Shown: in pieces, positions 1 through 9,259 of the stretch
Layout of the letters: every line of letters begins with the position of its first letter
How positions within the stretch are numbered: the first letter of the stretch is position 1
Assembly: GCA_902539825.1 (NCBI GenBank)
Contig: CACBMH010000008.1
Span: 1-39,666 of the forward strand
DNA length: 39,666 nt
Direction: 5' to 3'
DNA from: an uncultured Alphaproteobacteria bacterium
GTDB lineage: Bacteria; Pseudomonadota; Alphaproteobacteria; HIMB59; GCA-002718135
Notes under the pieces: model-generated
Told to the model about the DNA's origin: nothing
Seen by the model: the letters and a program-made list of their open reading frames with translations, nothing else
Database searches by the model: none
Made by a program: the position numbers and the translations under genes

Positions 1-626
1 ATGAAGATAAGAACAAAGACAAAACGGTTGGTAAATTTTTAGATACAATGGAAGATCAGGCTTGGCGTATGACTAGATTAGTCGAAGATTTATTATTACT
101 AAGTAAATATGAGACTGAAGATAAGCCGATAGAATTTCAAGAAGCGAATATAAGGCAATTAATTGAAGGCGTAGTAGATAATTTACAAAACAAGTTAATG
201 GCAAAAAAAATTGAAGTTCAAATCAAGGATGATTTTGATAAGTCTACAATATCAGCAAACAAAGATGCTTTGATCCAAGTTTTTTTAAATCTAACTGATA
301 ATGCAATTAAATATAGCAGAGAAAATTCTACTATTGAAATTGAGCTTGAGAGTGTAATTGATGACAATACCACCTTTTGCCAAATAAGTTTTATAGATAA
401 GGGAGAAGGCATATCGAAAGAGCATTTAACTAGACTTACTGAAAGATTTTATAGAGTAGATAAAAATAGATCTCGAAATCAAGGCGGTACGGGTTTGGGT
501 TTATCTATTGTTAAACATATAACTAATAGGCATAATGGTAAATTATCGATAAAAAGCAAAGTAGATAAGGGTTCAACATTTACTATTTCTTTACCAGTAT
601 TTCAGCAAACTGTAATAAATCCTTAA
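1..626 (+). CDS. phoR: PhoR-type phosphate-regulon sensor histidine kinase, C-terminal part (5' end cut by window)
   Basis: This is the 3' part of a membrane sensor kinase that autophosphorylates and passes phosphate to PhoB when phosphate is scarce. The reading frame is open from base 3, so the ATG at 48 is internal and not the start. Visible first is the end of the DHp dimerisation helix (RMTRLVEDLLLLSKYE); the phosphorylated histidine lies outside the window. The HATPase_c domain follows, with the N box (NLTDNAIKYS), G1 box (DKGEGIS), F box (ERFYRVDK) and G2 box (GGTGLGLSIVKH). The gene lies directly upstream of pstS and in the same orientation as the pst-phoU-phoB genes, which supports PhoR over other kinases. 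The ATP-binding domain looks intact. Confidence in the kinase family is very high; the PhoR assignment rests mainly on context. Confidence 0.93.
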   Translation, partial: EDKNKDKTVGKFLDTMEDQAWRMTRLVEDLLLLSKYETEDKPIEFQEANIRQLIEGVVDNLQNKLMAKKIEVQIKDDFDKSTISANKDALIQVFLNLTDNAIKYSRENSTIEIELESVIDDNTTFCQISFIDKGEGISKEHLTRLTERFYRVDKNRSRNQGGTGLGLSIVKHITNRHNGKLSIKSKVDKGSTFTISLPVFQQTVINP

Positions 627-627
627 T
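610..627 (+). promoter_or_regulatory. Weak Pho-box-like repeat upstream of pstS
   Basis: Two 7-base units, CTGTAAT and CCTTAAT, are separated by AAAT, giving the 11-base period of PhoB sites. The second unit matches the first at 5 of 7 positions. The site overlaps the last codons of phoR and lies about 40 bases before the pstS start codon, where an activator site would be expected. In this AT-rich DNA such a match could occur by chance, so this is a weak call. Confidence 0.25.
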
Positions 628-668
628 ATATATTCTGTAGGACAACCTTATTTTAAATGAGGCTTAAT

Positions 669-1664
669 ATGAAAAATATAATCAAATTAATTGCTGTCCT
701 TGCTTTATTTGGAACTACTTCAGTTTCAGCAAGAGACTATATTTCAATTGTAGGATCTTCTACAGTTTATCCTTTCGCTACTTTAGTTGCTGAAAAAATG
801 GCATCTCAAGGAATGAAAGCACCCGTAATTGAATCAACTGGTTCTGGTGGAGGACACAAATTATTTTGTGCAGGTGTTGGAGTTGAACATCCAGATATCA
901 CTAACTCTTCAAGAGCACAAAAAGATAAAGAATTCAAACTTTGCCAAGATGGCGGTGTAACCGATATCATCGAAGTTAGAGTTGGTAATGATGGTATAGC
1001 TTTTGCATACGCTGCAGATTATGAATGGAAATATACTAACGGTGCTACAATGAAAGGTGGCATTGATTTAACTAAAGAAGAAATCTGGCAGGCAATGGCT
1101 AGAGATAATGCAAATGCTCCAACAACTTGGTATGAAATAGATAAAAGATTACCAAAAGTTGAAATTTCTATCATGGCACCTCCTCCAACTTCTGGAACAA
1201 GAGATGCATTTGACTCACTTGTAATGAAAAAGGGTTGTGTTAAAGATATGTTAGTTGCTGACGGTGATTGTAAAGCGTATCGTGAAGATGGCCATGTTAT
1301 TGAAGGTGGTGAAAATGATGAACTTTATGTTGAGCATATAACCAAAGAACAAGGCGCATTTGGTATTTTTGGTTACAGTTTTGTATCTAATAACTCTGAT
1401 AAAGTGAAAGCATCAATGATTAACGGTGTTGAAATCTCTATGGAAGGTATCCAAGATTATTCATATCCAATTGCAAGACCTTTATTCTTCTACATTAAAA
1501 AAGCACACATTGGTGTTATTCCTGGTTTAATGGATTATGTTAATGAGTTTGTAAGTGAAGAAGCAACAGAAGGTTACTTACTAGATGCTGGACTTGTTCA
1601 ACTAAGTCCTGCGGATAGAGCAGCTGTTCTTGATGCTATTTCTAATCAAACAAATTATAAATAA
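669..1664 (+). CDS. pstS: Phosphate ABC transporter periplasmic phosphate-binding protein PstS
   Basis: PstS captures inorganic phosphate in the periplasm and delivers it to the PstC/PstA channel. I place the start at ATG 669, not at the in-frame ATG 657. It is preceded by TGAGG at good Shine-Dalgarno distance, and it gives a clean signal peptide (MKNIIKLIAVLALF, cleavage after SVSA). The mature protein begins RDYISIVGSSTVYPF, the phosphate-binding loop typical of the family. Further ligand-site motifs are ESTGSGGGHKLFC, ITNSSRAQ and GTRDAFDSLV. The length (331 aa) is normal for alphaproteobacterial PstS. It is the first gene after phoR and is followed by a strong terminator that should make it the most abundant product of the locus. 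Confidence 0.97.
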   Translation: MKNIIKLIAVLALFGTTSVSARDYISIVGSSTVYPFATLVAEKMASQGMKAPVIESTGSGGGHKLFCAGVGVEHPDITNSSRAQKDKEFKLCQDGGVTDIIEVRVGNDGIAFAYAADYEWKYTNGATMKGGIDLTKEEIWQAMARDNANAPTTWYEIDKRLPKVEISIMAPPPTSGTRDAFDSLVMKKGCVKDMLVADGDCKAYREDGHVIEGGENDELYVEHITKEQGAFGIFGYSFVSNNSDKVKASMINGVEISMEGIQDYSYPIARPLFFYIKKAHIGVIPGLMDYVNEFVSEEATEGYLLDAGLVQLSPADRAAVLDAISNQTNYK

Positions 1665-1686
1665 AAATCTTAAATTTTTATAAAAT

Positions 1687-1712
1687 GGGGGCATACAAGC
1701 CCCCTTTTTTTT
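1687..1712 (+). terminator. Intrinsic terminator between pstS and pstC
   Basis: A perfect 6-bp all-GC stem, GGGGGC (1687-1692) and GCCCCC (1699-1704), closes a 6-base loop ATACAA and is followed by eight T residues (1705-1712). It lies 22 bases after the pstS stop codon and 15 bases before the pstC start. Its position suggests partial termination inside the operon, giving far more binding protein than permease. Confidence 0.93.
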
Positions 1713-1727
1713 AATACTAAGTTATAA

Positions 1728-3101
1728 ATGTTTTTTTGGTCTTTAGTTTTAATTGCAGTCGGAATTTTCTCATCCTTTATATACGGAAGATCAAGAATTA
1801 AATTAAACTCTAAAAAACAAGGTACGAAAAGCAAATCTCTTCCCAATTATTACGCACAATACGTTTTAATGTGGTGTTTGTTTCCTGCACTAATTGTTTA
1901 TTTTTCATGGGCTATTTTTCAAGAACAGATTATTCAAAACATAGTTATTAGTAACTTTGAATATATTGAGGGCGCAGTTTACAACGAAGGATTATTGTTA
2001 GCAGAGATTAGAAATGTTGCTAATAACCCCTCTTTTGCTGATGGTAAATCTATAGAAATAATTAATGCTGCATCTCATTATTCTTCCTTAAAACAAATAA
2101 GTCAAATATCTTTTTATACCTCAATAATCATTATGATGTTACTTGGAGCCTTATACGCTTCACAAAAATTAAAACCTGAATTTCATGTTCAACATACAAT
2201 TGAAAGATATATACAATATATACTTATATTTTGTTCATCTGTTGCTATTTTTACTACAATAGGAATAGTTTTTTCACTAATATTTGAAAGCCTTCGCTTT
2301 TTTGCAGAAGTATCAATATCTGAATTTTTATTCAGTACCGAGTGGTACCCTTTTATTCCAATTAGAGAAGGTCAAACAGCTGCAGAGGGATCCTTTGGTG
2401 CAGTACCAATATTTGCTGGAACATTTTTAGTAATGGTAGTAGCCATGTGTGTTGCGGCACCTCTTGGATTATTAACAGCAATTTATTTAGCAGAATACGC
2501 AAGTCAAAGAGTTAGAAAAATAGTTAAACCTCTTCTCGAAATTTTGGCAGGGATACCAACAATAGTTTACGGGTTCTTTGCTTTTGTTAGTGTTGCACCT
2601 TTCGTTAAAGCATTTGGACAATCAATTGGAATTGATGCTTCACCAACAAGCGCTCTTGCAGCCGGCATGGTAATGGGGGTTATGATTATTCCTTTTATTT
2701 CTTCTTTATCTGATGATGTAATAAACTCTGTCCCACAAAGTCTAAGGGAAGCATCTCTTGGTATTGGCGCTAATAAAGCAGAAACTATTAAAAAAGTAAT
2801 TTTACCAGCAGCTTTACCTGGAATTGTAGGAGCATTTTTATTAGCAATATCCAGAGCGATAGGGGAGACTATGATTGTTGTAGTTGCAGCAGGCACAGCC
2901 CCCAATCTTACGGGCAATCCTTTTGAAAACGTAACAACAGTTACAGTTCAAATTGTTGTGGCCTTAATAGGTGATCAAGAATTTGATAACCCAAGAACAT
3001 TATCAGCATTTGCTTTAGGATTAGTTTTATTTGTTATTACATTATTTCTTAACATTATAGCTCTACAAATAGTAAAGAGATACAGGGAGCGTTATGAATA
3101 A
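1728..3101 (+). CDS. pstC: Phosphate ABC transporter permease PstC
   Basis: PstC is one of the two inner-membrane channel subunits of the high-affinity phosphate transporter. At 457 aa it is the long alphaproteobacterial form. An N-terminal membrane-anchored extension (about residues 1-150, with LPNYYAQYVLMW near residue 40) precedes the six-helix BPD transport domain. The permease core carries AIYLAEYAS, the EILAGIPTIVYGFFA segment and the EAA loop (LREASLGIGANKAETI) that docks on PstB. The gene starts at ATG 1728 after the terminator; no clear new promoter is visible in the 15-base spacer, so expression probably depends on read-through from pstS. Its last 8 bases overlap pstA, suggesting translational coupling. 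Confidence 0.96.
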   Translation: MFFWSLVLIAVGIFSSFIYGRSRIKLNSKKQGTKSKSLPNYYAQYVLMWCLFPALIVYFSWAIFQEQIIQNIVISNFEYIEGAVYNEGLLLAEIRNVANNPSFADGKSIEIINAASHYSSLKQISQISFYTSIIIMMLLGALYASQKLKPEFHVQHTIERYIQYILIFCSSVAIFTTIGIVFSLIFESLRFFAEVSISEFLFSTEWYPFIPIREGQTAAEGSFGAVPIFAGTFLVMVVAMCVAAPLGLLTAIYLAEYASQRVRKIVKPLLEILAGIPTIVYGFFAFVSVAPFVKAFGQSIGIDASPTSALAAGMVMGVMIIPFISSLSDDVINSVPQSLREASLGIGANKAETIKKVILPAALPGIVGAFLLAISRAIGETMIVVVAAGTAPNLTGNPFENVTTVTVQIVVALIGDQEFDNPRTLSAFALGLVLFVITLFLNIIALQIVKRYRERYE

Positions 3102-4374
3102 TTCTATTGCTAAAGAAAAAATTGTTTCTTTGAGAAAAAAGAGAAGTTTAGAAGATATGCGATTTAAGTATTACGGCTTTACAGCTATGTGTTTATCTTT
3201 AGCAGTTTTAGTTTTTCTTTTGTATACAATATTTTCTAAAGGATACACTGCTTTTCAAAAAACAATTGTTCTCCTAGAAGTTGATTATAATCAAGAGGTT
3301 TTAAAACTAACACCTGACTCTTCAGATGAAGATATGGAAAAAGGAAAATTTTTTAGAGTTAAAAAACAGGCTCTTGAAAATTTTTTCCCTGATCTCTCAA
3401 AATCAGATATTAAATTAGTAAAAAAATTATTTTCTATAAATGTAGATAAGGAAATTAAAGACTACTTCTTAGATAATCCTGAAGTTATTAATACTAAGCA
3501 ACAAATTTGGGTAACCGCCCATAGTGATGTGGATCAACTATTAAAAGGTAATTCAAGAAGGGATGTGCCAGAAGATAGAAGAAAATTAAATGATATTCAA
3601 TTAAGTTATGTTGATCAATTAGTTGAAGAAAATAGAGTTAAACAAGTTTTTAATAATTTCTTTTTTACTAAAGCAGATTCAAGGCATCCTGAAATTGCTG
3701 GTGTAGCTGGTTCATTTATGGGATCATTATTTACTCTTTTTACTGTTTTTATTTTATCTTTTCCAATTGCTATAGGAGCGTCTGTTTATCTTGAGGAATT
3801 TGCTCCAAAAAATAGAATAACTGAATTAATAGAAGTAAATATTTCAAATCTAGCAGCAGTCCCATCAATAGTTTTTGGACTACTTGGGTTGGGGGTATTG
3901 CTTAATGTTTTTGGTCTTCCAAGGAGTACACCGTTAGTTGGAGGGTCCGTATTAGCCTTAATGACGTTACCAACCATTATCATTGCCTGTCGAGCTTCAT
4001 TGAAAGCTGTTCCTCCTTCAATTAAAGAAGGAGCACTTGCAGTTGGAGCAACAAAAACACAAGCGGTATTTCATCATGTCGTACCCCTTGCACTACCAGG
4101 GACTTTAACAGGGACTATTATTGGATTAGCACAAGCATTAGGAGAAACAGCACCACTAATAATGATTGGCATGATTGCATTTATTCCTAATATTCCAACT
4201 GGTTTAACAGAACCTTCAGCAGCACTACCTGTTCAAATATATCTTTGGGTGGAAAGTGCAGAAAGGGGTTTTCAAGAAAAATCAGCCGCAGCAATAATGG
4301 TAATTTTAATATTTTTGTTTATGATGAATGCCATTGCAGTGTTCTTAAGAAATAGATTTGAAAGGAAGTGGTAA
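3094..4374 (+). CDS. pstA: Phosphate ABC transporter permease PstA
   Basis: PstA is the second channel subunit of the Pst transporter. The 426-aa protein has one N-terminal membrane helix (about residues 28-48). A charged, non-membrane region of about 150 residues follows, matching the DUF3333-type extension of alphaproteobacterial PstA. Then comes a BPD permease domain with the EAA loop (IKEGALAVGATKTQAVF) and LAQALGETAPLIMIG. The ATG sits inside the end of pstC (the shared bases read ATGAATAA), a typical arrangement for coupled subunits. The stop codon is 3 bases before the pstB start. No unusual residues were seen in the permease core. Confidence 0.95.
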   Translation: MNNSIAKEKIVSLRKKRSLEDMRFKYYGFTAMCLSLAVLVFLLYTIFSKGYTAFQKTIVLLEVDYNQEVLKLTPDSSDEDMEKGKFFRVKKQALENFFPDLSKSDIKLVKKLFSINVDKEIKDYFLDNPEVINTKQQIWVTAHSDVDQLLKGNSRRDVPEDRRKLNDIQLSYVDQLVEENRVKQVFNNFFFTKADSRHPEIAGVAGSFMGSLFTLFTVFILSFPIAIGASVYLEEFAPKNRITELIEVNISNLAAVPSIVFGLLGLGVLLNVFGLPRSTPLVGGSVLALMTLPTIIIACRASLKAVPPSIKEGALAVGATKTQAVFHHVVPLALPGTLTGTIIGLAQALGETAPLIMIGMIAFIPNIPTGLTEPSAALPVQIYLWVESAERGFQEKSAAAIMVILIFLFMMNAIAVFLRNRFERKW

Positions 4375-4377
4375 AAC

Positions 4378-5139
4378 ATGAGTAACTCTAAAATATTGGC
4401 AAATGGTGTAGATGTATATTATGGATCCAAACAAGCTCTTTTTGGAATCTCAATGGATATCAAGGAGAAAGAAGTTACGGCATTAATCGGTCCTTCAGGA
4501 TGTGGTAAATCAACTTTCTTAAGATGTATAAACAGAATGAATGATTTAATTGAAATATGTAAAGTATCGGGATCAATAAAAGTAGATAACGAAGAAATTA
4601 TTAGTGAAAAAACCGATGTTGTAAGTCTAAGATCTAAAATTGGAATGGTATTTCAAAAACCAAATCCTTTTCCTAAATCTATTTTTGATAATGTTGCTTA
4701 TGGCCCAACTATACATGGTTTAGTTGACTCAAAAAATGAATTAGAAGAAATTGTACATTCATCATTAAAAAAGGCAGGTCTATTTGATGAAGTAAAAGAT
4801 CGATTAAATGAACCTGGAACAAGTTTATCAGGCGGTCAACAACAACGATTATGTATTGCAAGAGCAATTGCTGTTAATCCTGAAATAATCCTAATGGATG
4901 AACCTTGCTCTGCTTTAGATCCAATAGCAACTGCTATTATAGAAGAATTAATTGATGAGTTAAGATTAAACTATACAATTATTATAGTAACTCATTCTAT
5001 GCAACAGGCAGCCAGGGTTTCGCAGAAAACATGTTTCTTCCATTTAGGAGAATTAATAGAAACGGGTGAGACAAACAAAATTTTTACAAATCCTGATAAT
5101 ACAAAAACACAGGATTACATTACAGGGAGATTTGGTTAA
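4378..5139 (+). CDS. pstB: Phosphate ABC transporter ATP-binding protein PstB
   Basis: PstB is the ATPase that drives phosphate import through PstC/PstA. All nucleotide-binding motifs are present: Walker [10 protein letters not shown] (about residue 38), Q-loop [12 protein letters not shown] signature LSGGQQQR, Walker [13 protein letters not shown] and the switch histidine in IVTHSMQQA. Length (253 aa) is standard, and the Q-loop sequence with NPFPKSI is characteristic of PstB. The stop codon shares one base with the phoU start (TAATG), so PhoU and PstB translation are probably coupled. PhoU is known to act through contact with the Pst complex and PhoR. Confidence 0.98.
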   Translation: MSNSKILANGVDVYYGSKQALFGISMDIKEKEVTALIGPSGCGKSTFLRCINRMNDLIEICKVSGSIKVDNEEIISEKTDVVSLRSKIGMVFQKPNPFPKSIFDNVAYGPTIHGLVDSKNELEEIVHSSLKKAGLFDEVKDRLNEPGTSLSGGQQQRLCIARAIAVNPEIILMDEPCSALDPIATAIIEELIDELRLNYTIIIVTHSMQQAARVSQKTCFFHLGELIETGETNKIFTNPDNTKTQDYITGRFG

Positions 5140-5849
5140 TGAAACAAGAAGGACATATTGTAAAATCATATGATGAAGAAATTAGAGACATTAAAAATAA
5201 TATTGTTGATATGGGCAGTTTAGTTGAAAATCAACTAAAAGACTCACTTCAATGTTTAAAGGATAAAGATACAGAATTTGCAGAAAAAATTATAGAAAAA
5301 GATGATGTAATTGATAAAGCATATAATACTCTTGATCAAAGCTTAGTTGAAATACTTGGCAAAAGACAACCGATGGCTGCAGACTTACGAACAATTTTTT
5401 CAGCAATTAAAATCAATAAAGATCTAGAAAGAATAGGAGATCATGCAACAAATATTGCCAAAAGAGTAGCAGTAGCAGAAATAGTTTTGCCAGAAAAACC
5501 TTCGAGAGATATTATTAATATGGGTGCACAAGTTAATATTATGATCAGTGAAGTAATAAAAGCTTTTTTAGAATTTTCAGATCAAGCCGCAAAAAAAGTT
5601 TGGTTAATGGATAGACAAATTGATGAAGAATATCTTGGAATATTAAGACAACTATTAACCTACATGATGGAAGAACCAAAAAGAATCACAGCATGTACAA
5701 GTCTTTTATATATGGTTAAAGACCTAGAGCGAATAGGTGACTATGTTCAAAATATTGCAGAAGATATTTATTACGCAGTTTCTGGTGAGCCCCTATTTGA
5801 TAGTAATCCAGACCCAACCTGGGAAGCAATTCTTCCAAAGAAGAAATAA
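5139..5849 (+). CDS. phoU: Phosphate-signalling regulator PhoU
   Basis: PhoU is a cytoplasmic helical protein that signals phosphate sufficiency from the Pst transporter to PhoR and limits uptake. It is built of two repeated three-helix bundles. Each carries the metal-binding signature, here DLERIGDHATNIAKR (residues 95-109) and DLERIGDYVQNIAED (195-209), about 100 residues apart. The 236-aa length is standard. It overlaps pstB by one base (TAATG). It is followed by a 41-base gap holding a Pho-box-like repeat before phoB. Confidence 0.97.
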   Translation: MKQEGHIVKSYDEEIRDIKNNIVDMGSLVENQLKDSLQCLKDKDTEFAEKIIEKDDVIDKAYNTLDQSLVEILGKRQPMAADLRTIFSAIKINKDLERIGDHATNIAKRVAVAEIVLPEKPSRDIINMGAQVNIMISEVIKAFLEFSDQAAKKVWLMDRQIDEEYLGILRQLLTYMMEEPKRITACTSLLYMVKDLERIGDYVQNIAEDIYYAVSGEPLFDSNPDPTWEAILPKKK

Positions 5850-5850
5850 A

Positions 5851-5872
5851 TTGTAATATTATTGTAACATAA
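5851..5872 (+). promoter_or_regulatory. Putative Pho box (PhoB-binding repeat) upstream of phoB
   Basis: Two near-identical 7-base units, TTGTAAT (5851-5857) and TTGTAAC (5862-5868), lie 11 bases apart with AT-rich 4-base spacers (ATTA, ATAA). This is the architecture of PhoB sites, which are tandem CTGTCAT-like heptamers every 11 bases. The site falls in the short phoU-phoB gap, 18 bases before the phoB start, so it could give PhoB autoactivation. The units differ from the enterobacterial consensus (TGTAA for TGTCA). Binding is inferred. Confidence 0.6.
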
Positions 5873-5890
5873 TTTTAATAGTAAAGATTC

Positions 5891-6574
5891 ATGAAACTTA
5901 AAATGCTTATCGTTGAAGATGAAGAAGCATTACTAGATCTTTTAAAATTTAATTTTAACAAAGAAGGATATAAAATAGATACTGCAACAGACGGTGAAAC
6001 TGCTTTAGAAAAAATATTATATAAACCACCTGACATAATTATTCTTGATTGGATGTTACCAGAGTTATCAGGAATTGAACTCTGTCGAAGAATTAGAAAA
6101 CATAAAGAACATAAAAATATTCCTATCATAATGTTAACAGCGAAAGGTGAAGAAGAAGATAAACTTCGCGGCTTAGAAACTGGCGCAGATGATTACATTA
6201 CAAAACCTTTTTCGGTTAACGAATTAGTGGCAAGAGTAAAAGCTGTTCTTCGACGAATTAGGCCAATGTTTGTAGATGAAGTTTTAACTTATAAAGGAAT
6301 AGTAATTGATCTTGTATCTCACTCGGCATCACGAGATGGAGAAACTCTTCATCTTGGTCCAACAGAATTTAATTTATTAGCTTTCTTCATGGAAAATATT
6401 GGTCGTGTCTTTAGCCGTGAACAATTACTAAATCATGTTTGGAAAAATGATGCCTATGTAGAACCTCGAACAGTTGATGTTCATATAAGAAGACTGCGAA
6501 AGGCCATTAATAATGACGTAAAAGAAGATTTTATAAGAACCGTCAGATCAGCAGGATATTGTTTTGGCTCGTAA
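5891..6574 (+). CDS. phoB: Phosphate-regulon response regulator PhoB
   Basis: PhoB activates phosphate-starvation genes when phosphorylated by PhoR. The receiver domain has the acidic pair in VEDEEA, the phospho-acceptor Asp53 (ILDWMLP), Thr83 (MLTAKG) and Lys105 (YITKPFS). The C-terminal winged-helix OmpR/PhoB domain (about residues 130-226) contains GPTEFNLLAFFM, FSREQLLNHVW and the recognition-helix stretch RTVDVHIRRLRKA. Length 227 aa is typical. The gene closes the phoR-pst-phoU run and has its own Pho-box-like site just upstream, so it is probably autoregulated in addition to operon read-through. Confidence 0.96.
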   Translation: MKLKMLIVEDEEALLDLLKFNFNKEGYKIDTATDGETALEKILYKPPDIIILDWMLPELSGIELCRRIRKHKEHKNIPIIMLTAKGEEEDKLRGLETGADDYITKPFSVNELVARVKAVLRRIRPMFVDEVLTYKGIVIDLVSHSASRDGETLHLGPTEFNLLAFFMENIGRVFSREQLLNHVWKNDAYVEPRTVDVHIRRLRKAINNDVKEDFIRTVRSAGYCFGS

Positions 6575-6628
6575 TTAAGCCATAAATTTCACTTATACAA
6601 ATCACTTACCAAACTATAAAACCACCAT

Positions 6629-8176
6629 ATGAAGAGTCTTTTTAGATCATTCTTTACTGTCAGCTTCTATACATTTTTAAGTCGAGTATTAGGTTTTATT
6701 CGAGACATATTAATAGCAAGATATCTTGGATCGACAGTCATTGCTGACGCATTCTTCGTAGCATTTCGTATTCCTAATTTCTTTCGTCGTGTCCTAGCAG
6801 AAGGAGCATACAGTGCTGCATTAATCCCTGTTTTCTCAGGTGTTGTTCTCAATCCAAAAGATGAACGCGAGGCTTCTGATTTTGTTGAAAACACAACCTC
6901 AATGTTACTATTTGCTACGGTCGTTTTAACGATCATTTTCTTCTTTGGGATGCCTTATATCATTCAAGTTTTAGCACCTGGTTTTACTGATAATAAAGAA
7001 GCCTATGAACTTGCTGTGCATTTTGGAAAAATAATTTTCCCCTATATTATTTTTATATCCTTAGCTGCTCACTTTGCTTCAATTAATAATGTTCATGAAC
7101 GTTTCGCAGCTGGTGCATTTGCTCCTGCTATTTTAAATATAAGTTTTATTCTGTCATTATTCTTTTTAACACCTTTTGTGACAACTGCAGGTCACGCATT
7201 ATCGTATGGTGTATTAATAGGAGGAGTTCTACAATTTTTATATTTATACAGAGCGGTTTTAAATTTTTACCGACCACGTATTATCCTTCCAGTTTTAAAT
7301 GAAAAATTAAAAAAGTTTTTCAAATTATTTTTACCAGGTGTTGTTGGTTCAGGTGTTATTCAGTTAAACATTGTTATTGGAACTATTATTGCTTCTTTTT
7401 TACCCGTTGGTGCAATCAGTCATATTTATTATGCGGATCGTCTTAACCAATTACCACTTGCGATATTTGGAATAGCACTTGGCATAGTTCTTTTACCAAG
7501 TTTATCAAAAGCAATTAAACAATCTGATCAAGAAACAACAAATAATATTCAAAATAGATCTATTGAATTTTCGTTATTAATTTCTTTACCATCAGCCATA
7601 GGATTATTTATTTTAGCTGAGCCCATTATACAAATTTTATTTGAACGAGGTGCATTTGTAGCAGAAGATACTTTTTATACTGCTAAAGTATTAAGTTACT
7701 TTGCCTTAGGTTTACCTGCTTACATTGTAATTAAAGTTTTAGTTTCTTGTTTCTTTGCAAGAGAAGATACTAAAACACCACTATACATATCCATTGTCAG
7801 TGTGATTACTAACGTTGTCTTATCGCTACTTTTAATTGGATCAATGAGAGAAATGGGCATTGCTGTTGCAACAGCAATTAGTGCATGGGTAAATGCATTA
7901 TTACTTTACCTCTTTTTAGCTTTTAGGAACCATATGAAATTTGATGATCTATTAGTAAGGAATTCCATTAAAATTTTACTAAGTTCATTTCTATTATTTG
8001 TAGGAATCTACGTATTAAATGGACTATTCTTTACAAATATTAGTGGTAATTCAGTGTTATTAAATTCAACACTTTTACTTCTGATGATCTTTTTAGCTAT
8101 AATTATTTATTTTGGATTAGTAATTGTGTTAAAAGTCCTATCGTTAAATCAGTTAAGAGAATATTTAAAAAAATAA
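6629..8176 (+). CDS. murJ: Lipid II flippase MurJ (MviN)
   Basis: MurJ moves the peptidoglycan precursor lipid II across the inner membrane. The protein is strongly hydrophobic with about 14 membrane helices over 515 aa, the usual size. The N-terminal signature is visible: [20 protein letters not shown], followed by [17 protein letters not shown] and [14 protein letters not shown] later conserved segment is [17 protein letters not shown]. The 54-base gap after phoB holds no clear hairpin or promoter, and the ATG has no obvious Shine-Dalgarno. It is separated from trpS by one base, so the two are probably co-transcribed; murJ-trpS adjacency is common in alphaproteobacteria. Confidence 0.96.
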   Translation: MKSLFRSFFTVSFYTFLSRVLGFIRDILIARYLGSTVIADAFFVAFRIPNFFRRVLAEGAYSAALIPVFSGVVLNPKDEREASDFVENTTSMLLFATVVLTIIFFFGMPYIIQVLAPGFTDNKEAYELAVHFGKIIFPYIIFISLAAHFASINNVHERFAAGAFAPAILNISFILSLFFLTPFVTTAGHALSYGVLIGGVLQFLYLYRAVLNFYRPRIILPVLNEKLKKFFKLFLPGVVGSGVIQLNIVIGTIIASFLPVGAISHIYYADRLNQLPLAIFGIALGIVLLPSLSKAIKQSDQETTNNIQNRSIEFSLLISLPSAIGLFILAEPIIQILFERGAFVAEDTFYTAKVLSYFALGLPAYIVIKVLVSCFFAREDTKTPLYISIVSVITNVVLSLLLIGSMREMGIAVATAISAWVNALLLYLFLAFRNHMKFDDLLVRNSIKILLSSFLLFVGIYVLNGLFFTNISGNSVLLNSTLLLLMIFLAIIIYFGLVIVLKVLSLNQLREYLKK

Positions 8177-8177
8177 T

Positions 8178-9185
8178 ATGGAAAAGCCAACAAAAAGAAT
8201 ACTGTCCGGTGTCCAACCATCTGGCGATCTTCATTTAGGAAATTATCTTGGCGCCATCAAAAATTTTGTTACTCTTCAAAAAGAATATGAATGTTTTTTT
8301 TGTGTTGTTGATTTACATGCGATAACCGTTTGGCAAGATCCAAAAGTTTTAGCAAATAAAACAAGAGAAGTAACAGCTGCCTTTATTGCTTCTGGTATTG
8401 ACCCAAAGAAAAATAATATTTTTGTTCAATCACAAGTTCCTCAACATGCTCAGCTTGGATGGTTGTTCAATTGTGTTGCGAGGATGGGATGGTTAAACCG
8501 TATGACGCAATTTAAAGATAAGGCAGGAAAGAATAGTGAAAATGTTTCAGTTGGTCTATTTTCTTATCCAACACTGATGGCTGCAGATATACTTATATAT
8601 TTAGCAACGCACGTTCCTGTAGGCGATGATCAAAAACAACATTTGGAATTAACAAGAGATATTGCGCAAAAATTTAATAATGATTTTAAGACAGATTTTT
8701 TTCCTATTCCTGAACCATTAATTTTAGGAGAAGCTACAAGAGTGATGAGTCTTCGTGATGGTTCAAAAAAAATGAGTAAATCAGATCCTTCTGATTATTC
8801 GAGAATAATGTTAACCGATACTGCAGAAAACATTACACAAAAAATTAAAAAGGCAAAAACAGACCCTGAACCATTACCACAAGATAAAACTGGTTTAGGA
8901 AAAAGACCAGAAGCTGAAAACTTAATCTCTATATTTGCCTCTTTACAAGATACATCAATTGAAAGTGTTATTAAAGATTATGCGGGTAAAGAATTCTCCA
9001 CCTTTAAAAAAGATTTAGCAGATTTATCCGTATCTAAATTAGAGCCAATTACGAGTGAAATGAATAAACTTATGAGTGATGTTTCTTACATCGATTCTAT
9101 TTTAAATCAGGGTAAAGAGAATGCTATAGCAGTAGCAGAACCTGTTTTACAAAAAACTAAAGAAATTATTGGTTTTTTATCCTAA
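8178..9185 (+). CDS. trpS: Tryptophanyl-tRNA synthetase
   Basis: TrpS charges tRNA-Trp with tryptophan in the cytoplasm. It is a class I synthetase of 335 aa, the normal length. The HIGH-type motif is in [13 protein letters not shown] (about residues 14-26) and the KMSKS motif is at residues 198-202 ([11 protein letters not shown]). The tryptophan-site region [16 protein letters not shown] is also conserved. It starts one base after the murJ stop codon. Downstream lies a 74-base gap of A/T runs without a GC-rich hairpin. Confidence 0.97.
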   Translation: MEKPTKRILSGVQPSGDLHLGNYLGAIKNFVTLQKEYECFFCVVDLHAITVWQDPKVLANKTREVTAAFIASGIDPKKNNIFVQSQVPQHAQLGWLFNCVARMGWLNRMTQFKDKAGKNSENVSVGLFSYPTLMAADILIYLATHVPVGDDQKQHLELTRDIAQKFNNDFKTDFFPIPEPLILGEATRVMSLRDGSKKMSKSDPSDYSRIMLTDTAENITQKIKKAKTDPEPLPQDKTGLGKRPEAENLISIFASLQDTSIESVIKDYAGKEFSTFKKDLADLSVSKLEPITSEMNKLMSDVSYIDSILNQGKENAIAVAEPVLQKTKEIIGFLS

Positions 9186-9259
9186 AAAATTCCCCAAATT
9201 TTAAATTTTTTTTTAGAAAATTCATACTAAAGACATATTAATAACTATATATAGTGCAT

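Noticed and set aside
657-668. pstS start at ATG 657
   Set aside because: This upstream ATG contains the TGAGG that serves as Shine-Dalgarno for ATG 669, and 669 gives a cleaner signal peptide.
6575-6628. Regulatory element or small RNA between phoB and murJ
   Set aside because: The 54-base gap shows no hairpin, repeat or clear promoter.
9186-9253. Possible terminator after trpS
   Set aside because: The sequence contains A/T-rich partial palindromes and a T run, but no GC-containing stem; too weak to call.
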